A DNA stretch of 64,000 nucleotides from Gracilariopsis chorda. Lineage: Eukaryota; Rhodophyta; Florideophyceae; Gracilariales; Gracilariaceae. The stretch's first letter is position 1. Each line of letters starts with the position of its first letter. Below, piece by piece: positions 11,276-21,840 of the stretch. The position numbers and the translations under genes were made by a program. The notes beneath the pieces were generated by a model. That model was not told the DNA's origin. It saw nothing but the letters and a program-made list of their open reading frames with translations, and made no database searches. The DNA lies in the NCBI GenBank assembly GCA_003194525.1, contig NBIV01000056.1, positions 62,001 through 126,000 on the forward strand. Reading direction: 5' to 3'.

Positions 11276-13997
11276 GTGGTAACAAACATCACCTCAGTGC
11301 CAGAGATTGAAGCAGCAGCCGAAGACACATCATCAGGAAGTACACTCGAAAGGTGTGTTGCTGTAGTGAAAGAATGGAGCAGAAGATGCATTGGTATGGG
11401 CACCGAGGACTCCGATACAAGACAAGTTGCAGAAGAACGGAACCTTTTTTGCAGACAGTGGTGGGCTATTGAAGATGATGGGTTCATTCACAACGACCTT
11501 TGCCGAGTCCTCCAAGGAGCAGGAGAAACCAATGCACTTCTGTGGCTGTTGGAGAAGGCGGAATGGGTAGTGATGCGCCTTAAAAAAGGTGGGGTCATCG
11601 GAGTAGAACATGACATCGGAATAGGAATGCAAGTGTTAGATATATGGATATGGCTGATGAAACAGATATGGCACGGTATTTGAAGCTTGTTAGAAGCGCC
11701 GCTAGAATGAGCTGTATTGCTGTGGCTGAGAATACACACGAGGCATGGTTTCAGATGCATGGCCGGATGTTATGGTATGGCAAACACTGCAAGCGGACGA
11801 ATCGTTTTATATGCGATATCGAAGAACATGCTCCCCGACCGTGGGCGAAACCTTCAGTTGGGTTTTTCGACGAAGCAGCGGGGGTAATTTCGGAAACCCT
11901 GCGCATTGAGGGCTGCCACAAAATCCTCTGTACATTTCATGGCGGAGGTGTGATCATGATTCTTTGGATAGGTTTGAATGGAGTCAGTTTTGTTACTGAG
12001 TACTCTCGGACGGACGGACGGACGCAAGAGAACGCACAGGCTTGGTTCAGTCGTTGACAAGAATGTTTTCTGGGGCCGTCACACAGACAGACGGGGTGAA
12101 TCGATTTCATGGTTAAGAGAATGTACATGTGGTGCATTCTCGGACGACCAGAAGAGTTTGGTCACGGGGTACGGCGATGGAAAAGTGGTAGTGCGGGACG
12201 TGTTATCTGGGTACGAAGTTGAAAGCTTTCTCGAATGTCCTGGAACACTATCAAATTCGCTGAAATGAGCGGCGACGGAAGCACAGTTGCGTATGACTTG
12301 CAGGACGGGCGTGTATATGTTTGGAACGTAAAGAGACAAAAAGAACTAGGAAATCCATTGGAGGCACCACAGGTAGATGGGAACTTGGGAGCTATTGATC
12401 TGAGCTTTGACGGAAAGCGGATTGCATGTCACCGTCACATATCAGGTAGAGATGCTATTCAAGTTTTGGACATGGATCGGTGACATTATGGCAGCGCCGC
12501 TTGGGATGGAGAATGATTATGTTTTCTGTGTCGCCATCTGTACCGATGGAAAGCGAGTGGTGAGCGGGTTGAACGATGGTCGTATTCGAATTTGGAATAT
12601 CTCCAGTACTGGGCCTGTGCAAGAACCGATTCAGGGTCACACCGATCGTGTGTGTCGTGTTGTGAGTAGAGACGGAAGAAGAATCATTTCCGTTTCTTCT
12701 GATAAAACGATGCGTATTTGGGACGCAGAACGACATGTGATGCTTGAAGAGTCTCTTGAGGTGGAGTTGACTGGACCTATTGCCGTAAACAGTGATGGAA
12801 CCGAGATTGTGACCACAATATCTCGGGACGCGATTCGCGTGTTCGACGTCGAGAACATAAACGCATCACTGTATCCGGAACGGTATACAGGACGAATCAA
12901 CTGTGTTGCTTGTGACTCCAACATCCCGTTAGTCACCGGGTTTAGTGACGGTTGCGTTCGTGTATGGCACGCACAGGGAAGAAGGACTGGTGCTCAGCTT
13001 GTTAGAACTGGAAGGTCACAAGGACGAGGTGACGTGTTTTGCGACCGGGCACTGCAAAAAAACATGTAGTACACGCATTGTGGCCGGGTCGCGGGACGGT
13101 GCTGTTTGGGTATGGACCTCGAATCATGACGAGCGCTTGGTCTTTGGCATGCGCTCACGCGAGCTCCTTGGCGAGCTCTTTGACGAGCTCTTGGTCGCCT
13201 TTGGCGAGCCTCTCTCCAACTTCGAAGGAAAAAAACTGGGCGCTATTTTCTCTGTAGCAGTGAACACGGATTTTTTTTGTAGTACGCGGGTAGTGTTTTC
13301 TTGTGTTGAGGAGGGGCATGGCGAAGATCAGAGGAAGGGAGTTTACGTGTGGGACCTTGACCACCGAAGTGTGACGATCGTGACGCATGACGTATCATGG
13401 TACCCATGCGTGGCGATGAGCGGGACAGGAGATCGAATTGCGTTCAGTTCATCGGGCGACCTCTTGTCGGTGACTGTGTGGGCTGTGGACACAGGGCAGA
13501 CGGTGGGATCGCCTCTTCGGGGACACTAAGATTGGATTCGGAGTGTGGGGTTGAGCGGTAATGGAGAGCGAGTCGTGTCCGGATGCTGGGACGGCACAGT
13601 CCGCGTTTGGGACGTGGCCAGCGGAATAGCGATCGGTGACGCGTTTGTTCACAGCAGGGAAGTGGTACGTGTGGAAGCGGACTTAGAGGCCTCGTACGTT
13701 GTATCGTACGATGGTCGAGGTTATGGAAAATTGCGGGAGGTCAAAAGTTCGCAATGCAAACTGACGTCCAGTGCTGCAGAATGGACCTCAGCTTTTTGTC
13801 GCCTCAGAGTTAATCGAACTTGCTGGACTGCGTCTGGTCGCACAACAGCCGGAAAGATAATAGGACGCATCGCCGATGAACAAGAGCAGATCTTGGCGGT
13901 TACGGACAGACGGGTGTTTCGAGTTGGAAACAGGTACTTCTCGGAAGCGCATGGCTCGAACTTCTGGCCGTTTTGCGAAATTGAGTGGCAGAAGTAG
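11276..13997 (+). pseudogene. WD40-repeat protein pseudogene (probable C-terminus of a STAND/NB-ARC-type protein)
   Basis: Coding similarity runs through at least five frame changes (near 11640, 12010, 12240, 12470 and 12960) and one TAA stop at 13527-13529. The first part (LLWLLEKAEWVVMRLKKGG.., ETDMARYLKLVRSAARMS) resembles the helical linker that precedes the propeller in STAND ATPases. From about 12120 on there are WD40 units ending in variants of WD: DGRIRIWNI, DKTMRIWDA, DGCVRVWHA, DGAVWVWTS, GVYVWDL and DGTVRVWDV. An intact protein would be a cytoplasmic signalling or defence-type scaffold. No P-loop NTPase region is seen upstream, where the Tc1-like element and the Helitron now lie, so the gene is both 5' truncated and decayed. 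The STAND assignment is inferred; WD40 is secure. Confidence 0.7.
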
Positions 13998-14233
13998 ATA
14001 CCCTTGGTAGATTGCGACCGACGGTATCCCTATAACCCTTTATCTACCCAAGGGTTAGCAAACCGCAGCCCTGGGTTAGATGGACTCAATAAGCAAAATC
14101 TCAACAAACCTTGCTATACTTGGTAGCGGCGAACCCTTTACCTCGTAACGAAGTAATTCATTAACGCTGACAGCAACCTCGGCTGGATTGCTAATATTGC
14201 TAGCTAGCAATCATATCCCTAATGCCAGATTTT

Positions 14234-14460
14234 ATTGATCACTATAGTGATCATAGACTTCGACAGCACAGTAGTTCGGCGCATGAAATGCTCGTTGAAA
14301 ATAAAGTACGTAGGGCCGTGTGGGACGTTTTCTTTGACCCGTCTGCCAGGTTTGAGGTTCAACGCATAAACAAAGACTGAAGGGCAGCCCCGCAAAGTTG
14401 GGCGATCAGACCCACCTCTAAGGGGGTCGAAAGGGTCTATAGATCACTATAGTGATCAAT
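14234..14460. repeat. Left-end palindromic subterminal repeats
   Basis: The 18-bp perfect palindrome TGATCACTATAGTGATCA lies at about 14235-14252. A 17-bp copy (gatcactatagtgatc) is at 14442-14457. They mirror the pair at the right end. Confidence 0.75.
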
Positions 14461-14489
14461 ACGCGGACCGCCAAGGAAGGCAGTTCTCT

Positions 14490-15814
14490 TTAATAGGGTT
14501 GCGGAGACCGCGAAGCGTTCACTTCCGACGCGTTAACATCGCCTACAGCTTCCTCGACAATGTCCTCCCTACTGGGATTTAGAAACGACAACCCGACAAA
14601 GGGGTGCACTCTCAGCAAGTGATTGGGCATCACGAAGACCGACCCCATACCGAACTCAGCCAGTATTTCCATAAAAGCCCCCTTCCCGTAACCCCTGTCC
14701 GCTGTAACTATACAACCATTCACGGCCTCCTCCCTCCGCCCGTCCATCAACGTCACCAGCATCTTGCGGACCGACTCTGTTTGAGCCTCGCCCCTTCGAC
14801 GAAACCGTATTGCTAGAACTATGCGAAAAAGGGCGTCTGCAAGCGCGTCCGCTGAGTGACCTTCGCGGTCTGCTTTGCGCGAGCTTATCATCTTGACCTG
14901 GTTCTCTGCTGCCCCCGTCCCAAAGAGGTCATCATCGAGGGTCGCCAGCAAATGCAAAGGGGAAAAGAACACCTTTCTGGCGTCGCGGAAGGCCAGATGT
15001 TCAAACTCGGATAGCTGGGGGTCTGGTACCGTTGAGAATTCCACTGAAACTCCCCATCTGTACCCCGTCCTGTAGGAGAGTATGCTAAGATGTTTTCCGC
15101 AATAAACCGGACCCTTTCGACAGATGGGACAATGCTTCCAGACTGACGCAAGACAGACACCGTTTTATCGAAGCTCAATCCCGTTCTATGGGATAGTAGG
15201 AGGACGGCAACGTAGCGATACATGTCAGTGAGGCTTAGCACAGGTTTTTTCAGGTCATTTAGTCCAATAAACGCGTTGAACCACTCCAGAAGTTGACGTA
15301 GAACTCCATTCATGAAGAGAACGACAAAACCACAGCGAGTGGGGGGAAGGCCTCCTACATTGCATTCAAGCTTCATATTGTTCACAGCGGTGTCGCACAG
15401 GAGGCGCGCGCGGTGCTGAATGAGCCTGTCGACGAAGTCCTTCTCCATGACCGCGGAGGCGCACGGGGACGTTGAAAGCGTCCACCCCTAACTTGGGTCA
15501 TTCCCATTCCCCCTTCGTCCACGTCCACGTCCACGTCCACGTCCCCGACCTCTTCCACGAGCAGATGCCGCCGTAGTCCTTCTGCGCCCGTCACTGCCAC
15601 GTCCATCCCTACCACGGCCTCTTCCCCGGGCTGGTGTAGCCCGTCCTCTCTGAGGTCCCAGTCTGGAGCGTATTGGAGATGAAGGGGCCCCCAGACCATG
15701 CGCCGACCCTCCAGCTGTCTCCTGAGTACCAACGGCAGCGTGTACCCCTCCAGTAGAGGAGATAGGGGGCGTAGTTTCACCGCTGTTGACGGTCGTAGGA
15801 ACCACAGTGGCCAT
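14490..15814 (-). pseudogene. piggyBac-like / DDE-type transposase, broken
   Basis: Residues 1-108 (15814-15488) form a Ser/Thr/Gly-rich stretch ending in Arg-Gly repeats, encoded by a cgtcca hexamer array near 15520-15553. A TAG at 15488-15490 interrupts the frame, which then continues in phase with MEKDFVDRLIQHRARLL. A frameshift near 15050 separates this from the rest, which holds TLDDDLFGTG and VTADRGYGKGAFMEIL. The two Asp residues are candidates for the catalytic triad. The C-terminal part is short and a third acidic residue is not certain. The termini favour piggyBac, but the protein alone does not prove the family. Confidence 0.55.
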
Positions 15815-15986
15815 GTTGAGAGAATGTTGCGGATGCGTTAGCCGTTCGGCCGCAACCCAACGGATTTCAAATCTTGAAAGTCGAGATGCTTCCGAAGAGC
15901 ATGCAAATCGAGATACAGATCACGGCTCAGTGATTGAATGCGTTTTTTGGGGGCTATAGAGAAGTCATGACACCCCATTCTGGATC

Positions 15987-16068
15987 CCTATTGATCACTA
16001 TACTGATCAATAGGCGTGTAACGGCAGGAAGCCAAAATCAGCTATTGTTCAGTATAGTGATCAATAGC
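15987..16068. repeat. Right-end palindromic subterminal repeats
   Basis: Two 28-bp near-palindromes occur, 15987-16014 (cctattgatcactatactga..) and 16041-16068 (gctattgttcagtatagtga..). Each differs from perfect symmetry by a few bases. They correspond to the left-end copies of the same element. Confidence 0.7.
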
Positions 16069-16078
16069 GGCATTAGGG

Positions 16079-16537
16079 ATATAACCCTTAACCATTTTTG
16101 GCCCACGGCATACCCTTGGTGACTTGTACGTGTACTGTACAGTGGTGTATGCGGTGCGTCCTTCTGAAGGACAGCCGGCGCGAACAGTTGATTTTCGACA
16201 GATTTTGTGAGTCAAGTCTGAAAGCCTTTGATCCCATCCGAAAAGGAACCTTCTGAAGCCACGGTGTCTGCTTGTGAACGACAGACAGATCAAATTCGAA
16301 CCACCGTCCGTCCCATTATCACCTCTCTACCCACATTGTGCACATCATTCGAATTGTTGGAGGAGGGTTCAGCACGTGGCATCAAAAATGTGCGTGCTCC
16401 GGATGCTGAACGATCCCCTTCCTTGTGCCACGACAGCTCTGCGGAAAAAAGGGCGTCGGAGCCCGAAACGTTTCTCCCTATCCAAGAGAGTTCACTTGTT
16501 GCCACTAGGATTCGGTGTTCCTCCCATATAAACCGGT
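16079..16537. other. Spacer upstream of the methyltransferase-like gene
   Basis: No gene is supported here. TATAAA occurs at 16527-16532, only a few bases before the ATG at 16538, which is too close for a normal TATA box serving that start. Its role is unclear. Confidence 0.3.
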
Positions 16538-17602
16538 ATGAGACTATTGCGAAACTTCAAGTTACTGTCTAGCCTGCTTTTATGCATGGTTCCGTTTGCG
16601 GCTGGTCATAGAAATGGGCAAGAGTATACATACCTTTCAATGTTTCTTAGACCTGATAGCAAACAGTCGAAGGGAGGCGATGACAATTTGGAACAGATAT
16701 ACCGCCAGTTTTCATTCCATGGTGATACAAAGCCGCCAAGGAAAGCTTCACGCCAGTTGCATTCGAACAAGGAAGATGACGACGAAGACGGCGCTCATTC
16801 GAATGAAGGCTTCGGCGCTATGGATGAAAGTGACATGGCTGATCAGGAAGAGGTTGAAGAAGACTTCCCCAGCAAAGCACCTGAACAAGAACAAAGTAGT
16901 CGCAGTGCATTGGACAGTGACGGTATTAAAGTTCGGAAACAGCTCGAAAATCATCAGAGCACCAGCGAAAGATCAGAGAATACTGACACACCAGAGGACC
17001 TCGATGCCATTGCCGATCGGTTTGGTGAGGATGTCGACCGCTTGATGATGATGCTCAAGAAGCTTGTCTCTCAGTATGACATACGATCGATGGCTGATGT
17101 TCCATGCCGAGCACATTCTCATTGGATGTCTGATTTCTTGGAAACTATCGCAGAGCACAACGAGAACTTCAAGTACTACTGTGTTGATACAAACAATAAG
17201 ATCTTGCAGGCCGTGCAGAAGCGCGTCGGTATGACAGTAGATGCCAAGTACATCAAACGGAAATTCTGGAAGGAGGGTTTGCCGAAAGTGGACCTCGTTT
17301 TTTCTTGGTCAGGACTCGACAACATGAAGGAGGGGAACGTAATGCGATATCTCCATAAACTGGGCGGCTCAGGGCGCAAGCACAAACTCATCATGCTTGG
17401 AAGTCATTCTGGAGCACTTGCTCGGAGCGGAAGTGCGGAGGAGATCGCCAGGTTTACAGCAGACGGCGAACCACACAATTTCCGGCGAAAGCCATTCTAC
17501 TTGGCGAAACCAATGCGAATAATTGGAGACCTAGGGAAAGACGGGAATGACAAACAGTTGTATGTGTACAAGCCTTGGGAGATGTATCCAAAACGCAACT
17601 GA
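16538..17602 (+). CDS. Secretory-pathway methyltransferase-like protein
   Basis: 354 aa. Residues 1-23 (MRLLRNFKLLSSLLLCMVPF..) form a signal peptide or signal anchor. Residues about 55-160 are a strongly acidic, Ser/Glu/Asp-rich linker. The C-terminal about 190 residues look like a class I SAM-dependent methyltransferase fold: MADVPCRAHSHWMSDFLE resembles the D-x-P-C-G-x-x-x-W motif I of this family, then YYCVDTNNKILQAV (motif II-like) and VDLVFSWSGLDNM (motif IV-like). The usual motif I Gly is Arg or Ala here (PCRAH), so catalytic activity is uncertain. An upstream in-frame stop and the good signal sequence support this start. It would act in the ER/Golgi lumen or outside the cell. The substrate is unknown. 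Confidence 0.65.
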   Translation: MRLLRNFKLLSSLLLCMVPFAAGHRNGQEYTYLSMFLRPDSKQSKGGDDNLEQIYRQFSFHGDTKPPRKASRQLHSNKEDDDEDGAHSNEGFGAMDESDMADQEEVEEDFPSKAPEQEQSSRSALDSDGIKVRKQLENHQSTSERSENTDTPEDLDAIADRFGEDVDRLMMMLKKLVSQYDIRSMADVPCRAHSHWMSDFLETIAEHNENFKYYCVDTNNKILQAVQKRVGMTVDAKYIKRKFWKEGLPKVDLVFSWSGLDNMKEGNVMRYLHKLGGSGRKHKLIMLGSHSGALARSGSAEEIARFTADGEPHNFRRKPFYLAKPMRIIGDLGKDGNDKQLYVYKPWEMYPKRN

Positions 17603-18799
17603 GAATTGAAAGTCGCTGTCGTAGCACGCGAAACGCTGCAAATGCTCCGGGAATATATTTGAAGTTCAGACTTCGAACCAGAGTTCCTTCGCTTGGTGTA
17701 AATCACTGTGAAGCTTTGTACTGTCTATCACTTGGAACATGTTCAATTAGCCTGCTTTCCACGAAATGATATTAGTTGCGCGTTTTGGAGAGAGACTCAC
17801 CTCTAGACACTATGCGCATTTTGCACGCTTGCAGTGAGAAATACGGCGCGTCATGGGATTCTAAACTTTTCCAGAGGATTGATCGCCCCATTGCGCGCTT
17901 ACGCGGTATGAGATAAACTCAAGGATGTCTGGGTAGAGGACCAGGTGTGCTGATCTTTTGATACCAGATCCACACGTCGTGACGTTCTCAATGAACGACG
18001 CTCGCCCAGGGTAGAGCTCAGATACTCGCAACCCACTACCGCATATAGCAGCAGCGTGTCGTGTCCTTTCTCTACGTAAAACGGTGTTGAAGAGTATCAC
18101 TGTAAAGCGTTGCAGCCTCTTATTCTCGCGCCCGGATCCATGAAATCCAAATGCTCAAAAGTAGTCCGGTAACCAAGCCGAGTCTTGTGATTTCGGGGAG
18201 ATCTGGAGGACGAATGCAGTCGCATGCCTCTACCCGTGCGTACCAAAGGTATAAGGGTACGATACCTCGCCGTGACATTGCAATAGCCAATTCACGAATG
18301 CACAACCTGAAGTTCGAAAGAACTCTCTCACGCCTGAATTTCCGGAAGCAGCTAAGTGTTGCCACGTATCTTTTGGCCCAAGCATAGTAGCCAGATTGAT
18401 TGCCAGTGTTCGCAGGATCCTCGCGGGACATTAGTACTGGAAAAGGTTAAATGCACTTCTAAGCTTTGCAAGAGGCGATAAAGGTAAGTTACCGAGGGTG
18501 TACCAGATGACAACCTTTCGCCCTAACTTATGAGCGCCCTCTTAAACTTGTCTGAAGGTCGTCTCGGAGAAGCTCGTGACTGTGGAATATTTCAGGAATG
18601 AAAGACCTCTTGTCCCCTTTTGACGCGCTCACGCGTATAACGCTAGATTTGAGACACCTCATGTATGTAGTTTGCCCTTCCACCAGTGCTGAGACCACGA
18701 GCAAGACGACGTTCACTCAGACTCGAATGCAGTTTGTCCCAGCGACGTGAAGACAAACTGGTAGCTTGCAAGAGCGGATCAAAGGAGATCAACTGGTGC
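17603..18799. other. Intergenic, nothing recognised
   Basis: This holds the downstream flanks of the methyltransferase-like gene and of CRTISO, which converge here. The short ORFs look like chance frames. Confidence 0.45.
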
Positions 18800-20557
18800 T
18801 CAACGTGGCGGAAACACCTTGTCAATTATCTTGAGGTGTTCACGAATCCCTACGATTTCATTTGCGGCAATGATCCCTGCTGCAGCACTGCTCGGAACTC
18901 CTATGCCGGGAAACGTGGAATCACTGCATCGCTTGAGGTTCTTGATGGGAATGTCACCAGGCCATTCAAACTCGTCTTTGCCGGCGGCTATGGCAGCTCC
19001 ATACGTGCCTTTGTACCGTCTGTTGAATCTCTCATGAGTAAGGGGGCTACCGAGTTTGACGAAGGCATCGTGGTGCAGTAGACGCTCGTCTAGATCTGGA
19101 ATGACGTGACGAACAGCGGTGAACAGCGGCTCGGCTGCTCTCTTTTTCGCGGCTTCATACTGTTCTCGGTTCTTCCGCAAGGACGGCCACTTGTCGTAGT
19201 GTTCCAGTGTGTAGCAGTGCACGATATGCCATCCTTCGGGCGCAAGATCAGGGCTCCACACGGTGGGTATGCTTATCATAACGGTATTACCAGGTAAAGC
19301 AATATCCTTATCAGAGTCGATAATCACAGCATGATGTCCGATGATATCGTCAAGGCCCTCAGCTGGGATGGCCATATGAGCGTGGACAAAAGACTCCACT
19401 AACGGGGTTTGAAGCGCTTTTCGTCGATACGCTGACGGAAGCGCTTCCGCAGGCAACAAATAATTAACGGTATCCCATAAGGATGCGTTCGAAAACACAT
19501 GCTTTGCAAACATTCGTTCCCCAGATTTGAGGTCCACTCCCACCGCCACTCCATCTTCCACCAAAATGCGTTGCACATGACTCTTCAAGCGAATGATACC
19601 TCCCTTTCGTTGAATGCCTCTGACAAGAGCATCGACAATGGCAGAAGCTCCACCGACTGGATACTGCATTGCGCCTGGTTTACAACGTTCTCCAACCATG
19701 AAAGCAATTTCTGCTGTGATGGTACCATCAGTTTTCAACCCCGACAACAAAAACGCTTCCGTGTCCAAAATACGTTTTACAAATGGGTGTGTAACCTTCA
19801 TCCGTTGGAGAATATCACCAACAGGGCGCGTAACATCACCAACATACGGCAAGAGAGAAAGCATGTTCATTGCCCATCGTCTGGAAAGTATTGGAAAAGC
19901 TTTCCAATCGCCACGTAAAGCAATTGCCGGCACATCCATATTGGAATGAATATCCCTCATAACATCGTAAACCCGTCGCAACTGATGCGCCGCCTCAGCT
20001 CCCGCAAGTCGTCGAACGCTCCGCAAAGTTCGTTCCTCGTTCTCAGAAACGGTAACAGTACCAATTTTCAAATCATCAATACAGAAGGACGGATATGAAA
20101 CGGATGGAACATGTTCACCTACGGCATCAAGAGCCTGTTTCAGGGGATTCAACGAACGGGGTGTATCCAATGCGCAGAAGAATGACGGACCTGTGTCGAA
20201 GTGAAAATCTCCTTGGGCGGCTTTTACTGTGAAACCGTGTGCTACGCCGCCAGGGCTGTAGTGCGATTCTAGCAGCAGGGGTCGATGACCGTATGCGGTG
20301 AGCATTGCGGCGGCGCAAAGACCTCCGAAACCTGAACCTATTATGATGACATCGTGAGTGCTGCCGTGAAGCTCTGGGTCATAACGCATAGACAGTTTTT
20401 TGCGGGAGCTTGAAGTTATGAGGTTTCTTCGAGCATGGCTGTGAATGTTGTGACGGTCGGTGGGGATTGATGGAATGCATTTGGAAGATGTGAACGATGT
20501 TAAAGTTACGGGTGGCGTGACGAATGGTGCGAGGAAGGTGAGGGCGTTGGAAAGCAT
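18800..20557 (-). CDS. CRTISO: Carotenoid (prolycopene) isomerase, CrtISO-type
   Basis: 585 aa. The N-terminal about 60 residues are Ser/Thr/Arg-rich and poor in acid, fitting a plastid transit peptide. The FAD-binding Rossmann motif follows (HDVIIIGSGFGGLCAAAML, about residues 68-86), then GHRPLLLESHYSPGGVAHGF, the PGG motif of the CrtI/CrtISO family. QYPVGGASAIVDALVRG and the C-terminal FAD-contact motif STFPGIGVPSSAAAGIIAAN are also typical. The family converts poly-cis lycopene to all-trans lycopene in the plastid, upstream of carotene cyclisation. Length and motifs are complete. It could be a CrtISO paralogue rather than the principal isomerase. It is divergent from the S4-domain gene, 235 bp away. 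Confidence 0.85.
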   Translation of the reverse strand: MLSNALTFLAPFVTPPVTLTSFTSSKCIPSIPTDRHNIHSHARRNLITSSSRKKLSMRYDPELHGSTHDVIIIGSGFGGLCAAAMLTAYGHRPLLLESHYSPGGVAHGFTVKAAQGDFHFDTGPSFFCALDTPRSLNPLKQALDAVGEHVPSVSYPSFCIDDLKIGTVTVSENEERTLRSVRRLAGAEAAHQLRRVYDVMRDIHSNMDVPAIALRGDWKAFPILSRRWAMNMLSLLPYVGDVTRPVGDILQRMKVTHPFVKRILDTEAFLLSGLKTDGTITAEIAFMVGERCKPGAMQYPVGGASAIVDALVRGIQRKGGIIRLKSHVQRILVEDGVAVGVDLKSGERMFAKHVFSNASLWDTVNYLLPAEALPSAYRRKALQTPLVESFVHAHMAIPAEGLDDIIGHHAVIIDSDKDIALPGNTVMISIPTVWSPDLAPEGWHIVHCYTLEHYDKWPSLRKNREQYEAAKKRAAEPLFTAVRHVIPDLDERLLHHDAFVKLGSPLTHERFNRRYKGTYGAAIAAGKDEFEWPGDIPIKNLKRCSDSTFPGIGVPSSAAAGIIAANEIVGIREHLKIIDKVFPPR

Positions 20558-20792
20558 TCTGCAAGGCAGCGTGTGGAGGGGGGAAGTAGTGTTGCTGGAT
20601 TGGATGTGTCTTGCTTGGCAAGTGCGGCTGGGAGATCACATACGTCTGCTACAAGTTTGGACATTTCCTTACTGTAGGATATGCTATGATCATGCATGTG
20701 GCACAGCCAAAAACGGAAAAATGCAGTCAAACCAGTTACAAGGTATGGGTTAGACAAGTTTGACACACGTGATCCGTGCCACAAGTATTTGC

Positions 20793-21840
20793 ATGAGGCA
20801 AAGCCGAGCAGAAGGGAAAGCAGTAAGAATGGCATGTACGTTCGCGTTAACAAGGGCAGTACAATGGACATCACGGCGGAGACTATGCACTTCAGGTACA
20901 TGCAAGAAAGGGCCTCAAATGCGTCTAACGGAGCAACAAAGCGAGAAGCTACTGTCATACGCAAAGTCGTTCAATGTGGATCGCAGTTTGGCGAAGCGCA
21001 TGATTGAAATGGCGGAACGAAGCGTGAGGGAATGGGAATGTGAACATGGAATGTTTCTGACGCCTGTGGAAAGTGGATGCTTGCTAAAGGTTGTGCGTGC
21101 TATTCCGGAGGTTTGGGCGACTAGTTGGGGTGGGTATGATGACGCGGAACGATGCGTTATTGTTTGCTGTCATGAGGATATGGTTGAGAGTGAGTCAACG
21201 GTTTTGGACGGTATCGCTGATAATTTTGTGGTTGTTAAACTGTTGGGCGACTTTTCTGGCGGGAAAGGTAAGTGTGTGATGAAAAGCGTTTTGCGTTGTG
21301 ATGGAGGAAGGTTGTTTTGCATGCTGACGTTTTGCGATACGGATTGTTTGTGCGTTCTGTTCAGTGAGACATGGGGACTTTCTCGGGGCTGTGTTGCATG
21401 GAGCGGGGTTGAAACGCGAGTGCATCGGGGATGTAATGGTACTCGAAGAACGCGGAGCACAGGTAATAGCGACTCGACAAGGCGGAGAGATAATATCACA
21501 AAGCGTGTCACAAGTAGCAAACGTCAAAGTGGAAGCGCAACTGGCATCTCTCAAAGAGCTCGAGGCGGTAGAACGTCGCACGAAACAAATAACAAGCGTA
21601 GAGAACTCTCTACGCATCGACGCGGTATTAAGCGGCGGTCTGGGAACAAGTCGCACAAAGATGAGCGAGCTGTGCGCATCCGGACTGGTGCGCCGTAACT
21701 ACGCGGAGCTTCGCAGCGCCTCCAAATCGGTGCAACGCGGCGACGTTCTTTCGGTTCGCGGACTGGGCAAGATCCGAGTCGATGATTGGAGTGAGACGAG
21801 GAAGGGGCGATTTCGTGTTACTATGACACGTTTCATATAA
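20793..21840 (+). CDS. S4-domain RNA-binding protein, YlmH / photosystem II S4 type (two exons)
   Basis: Join 20793-21267 and 21365-21840. Exon 1 encodes a Ser/Arg-rich N-terminus, probably a transit peptide, then the helical YlmH N-terminal domain (SEKLLSYAKSFNVDRSLAKR). Exon 2 opens with RHGDFLGAVLHGAGLKRECI, matching the family's R-H-R-D-F-L-G-A-L-x-x-L-G-I-x-R core. It ends with an S4 domain (SLRIDAVLSGGLGTSRTKMS and SVQRGDVLSVRGLGKIRV). Splicing 21268-21364 (GTAAGT...TTCAG) joins the two in frame. The family binds RNA, and plant and cyanobacterial members are linked to photosystem II assembly. The first in-frame ATG is at 20793; a Met at 20829 is an alternative. Confidence 0.8.
21268..21364 (+). 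other. Spliceosomal intron in the S4-domain gene (97 bp)
   Basis: Donor AAAG|GTAAGT and acceptor TTCTGTTCAG|TG. Removing it keeps phase and unites the two halves of a conserved family, so the intron is well supported without transcript data. Confidence 0.8.

Larger units (their letters stand above)
14217..16078 (-). mobile_element. piggyBac-like DNA transposon (1,862 bp, ATAT target duplication)
   Basis: The left end is CCCTAATGCC and the right end is its exact inverse GGCATTAGGG, each flanked by ATAT (14213-14216 and 16079-16082). CCC...GGG termini with a 4-bp target duplication are typical of piggyBac, although piggyBac normally uses TTAA. Just inside each end is the palindrome TGATCACTATAGTGATCA or a near copy. 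A second copy lies further in at each side (14442-14460 and 15987-16014). The interior codes for a damaged transposase on the minus strand. Confidence 0.7.

Noticed and set aside
20506-21656. Minus-strand frames opposite the S4-domain gene
   Set aside because: The plus-strand gene has conserved motifs in two exons and a consensus intron; the mirror frames have none.
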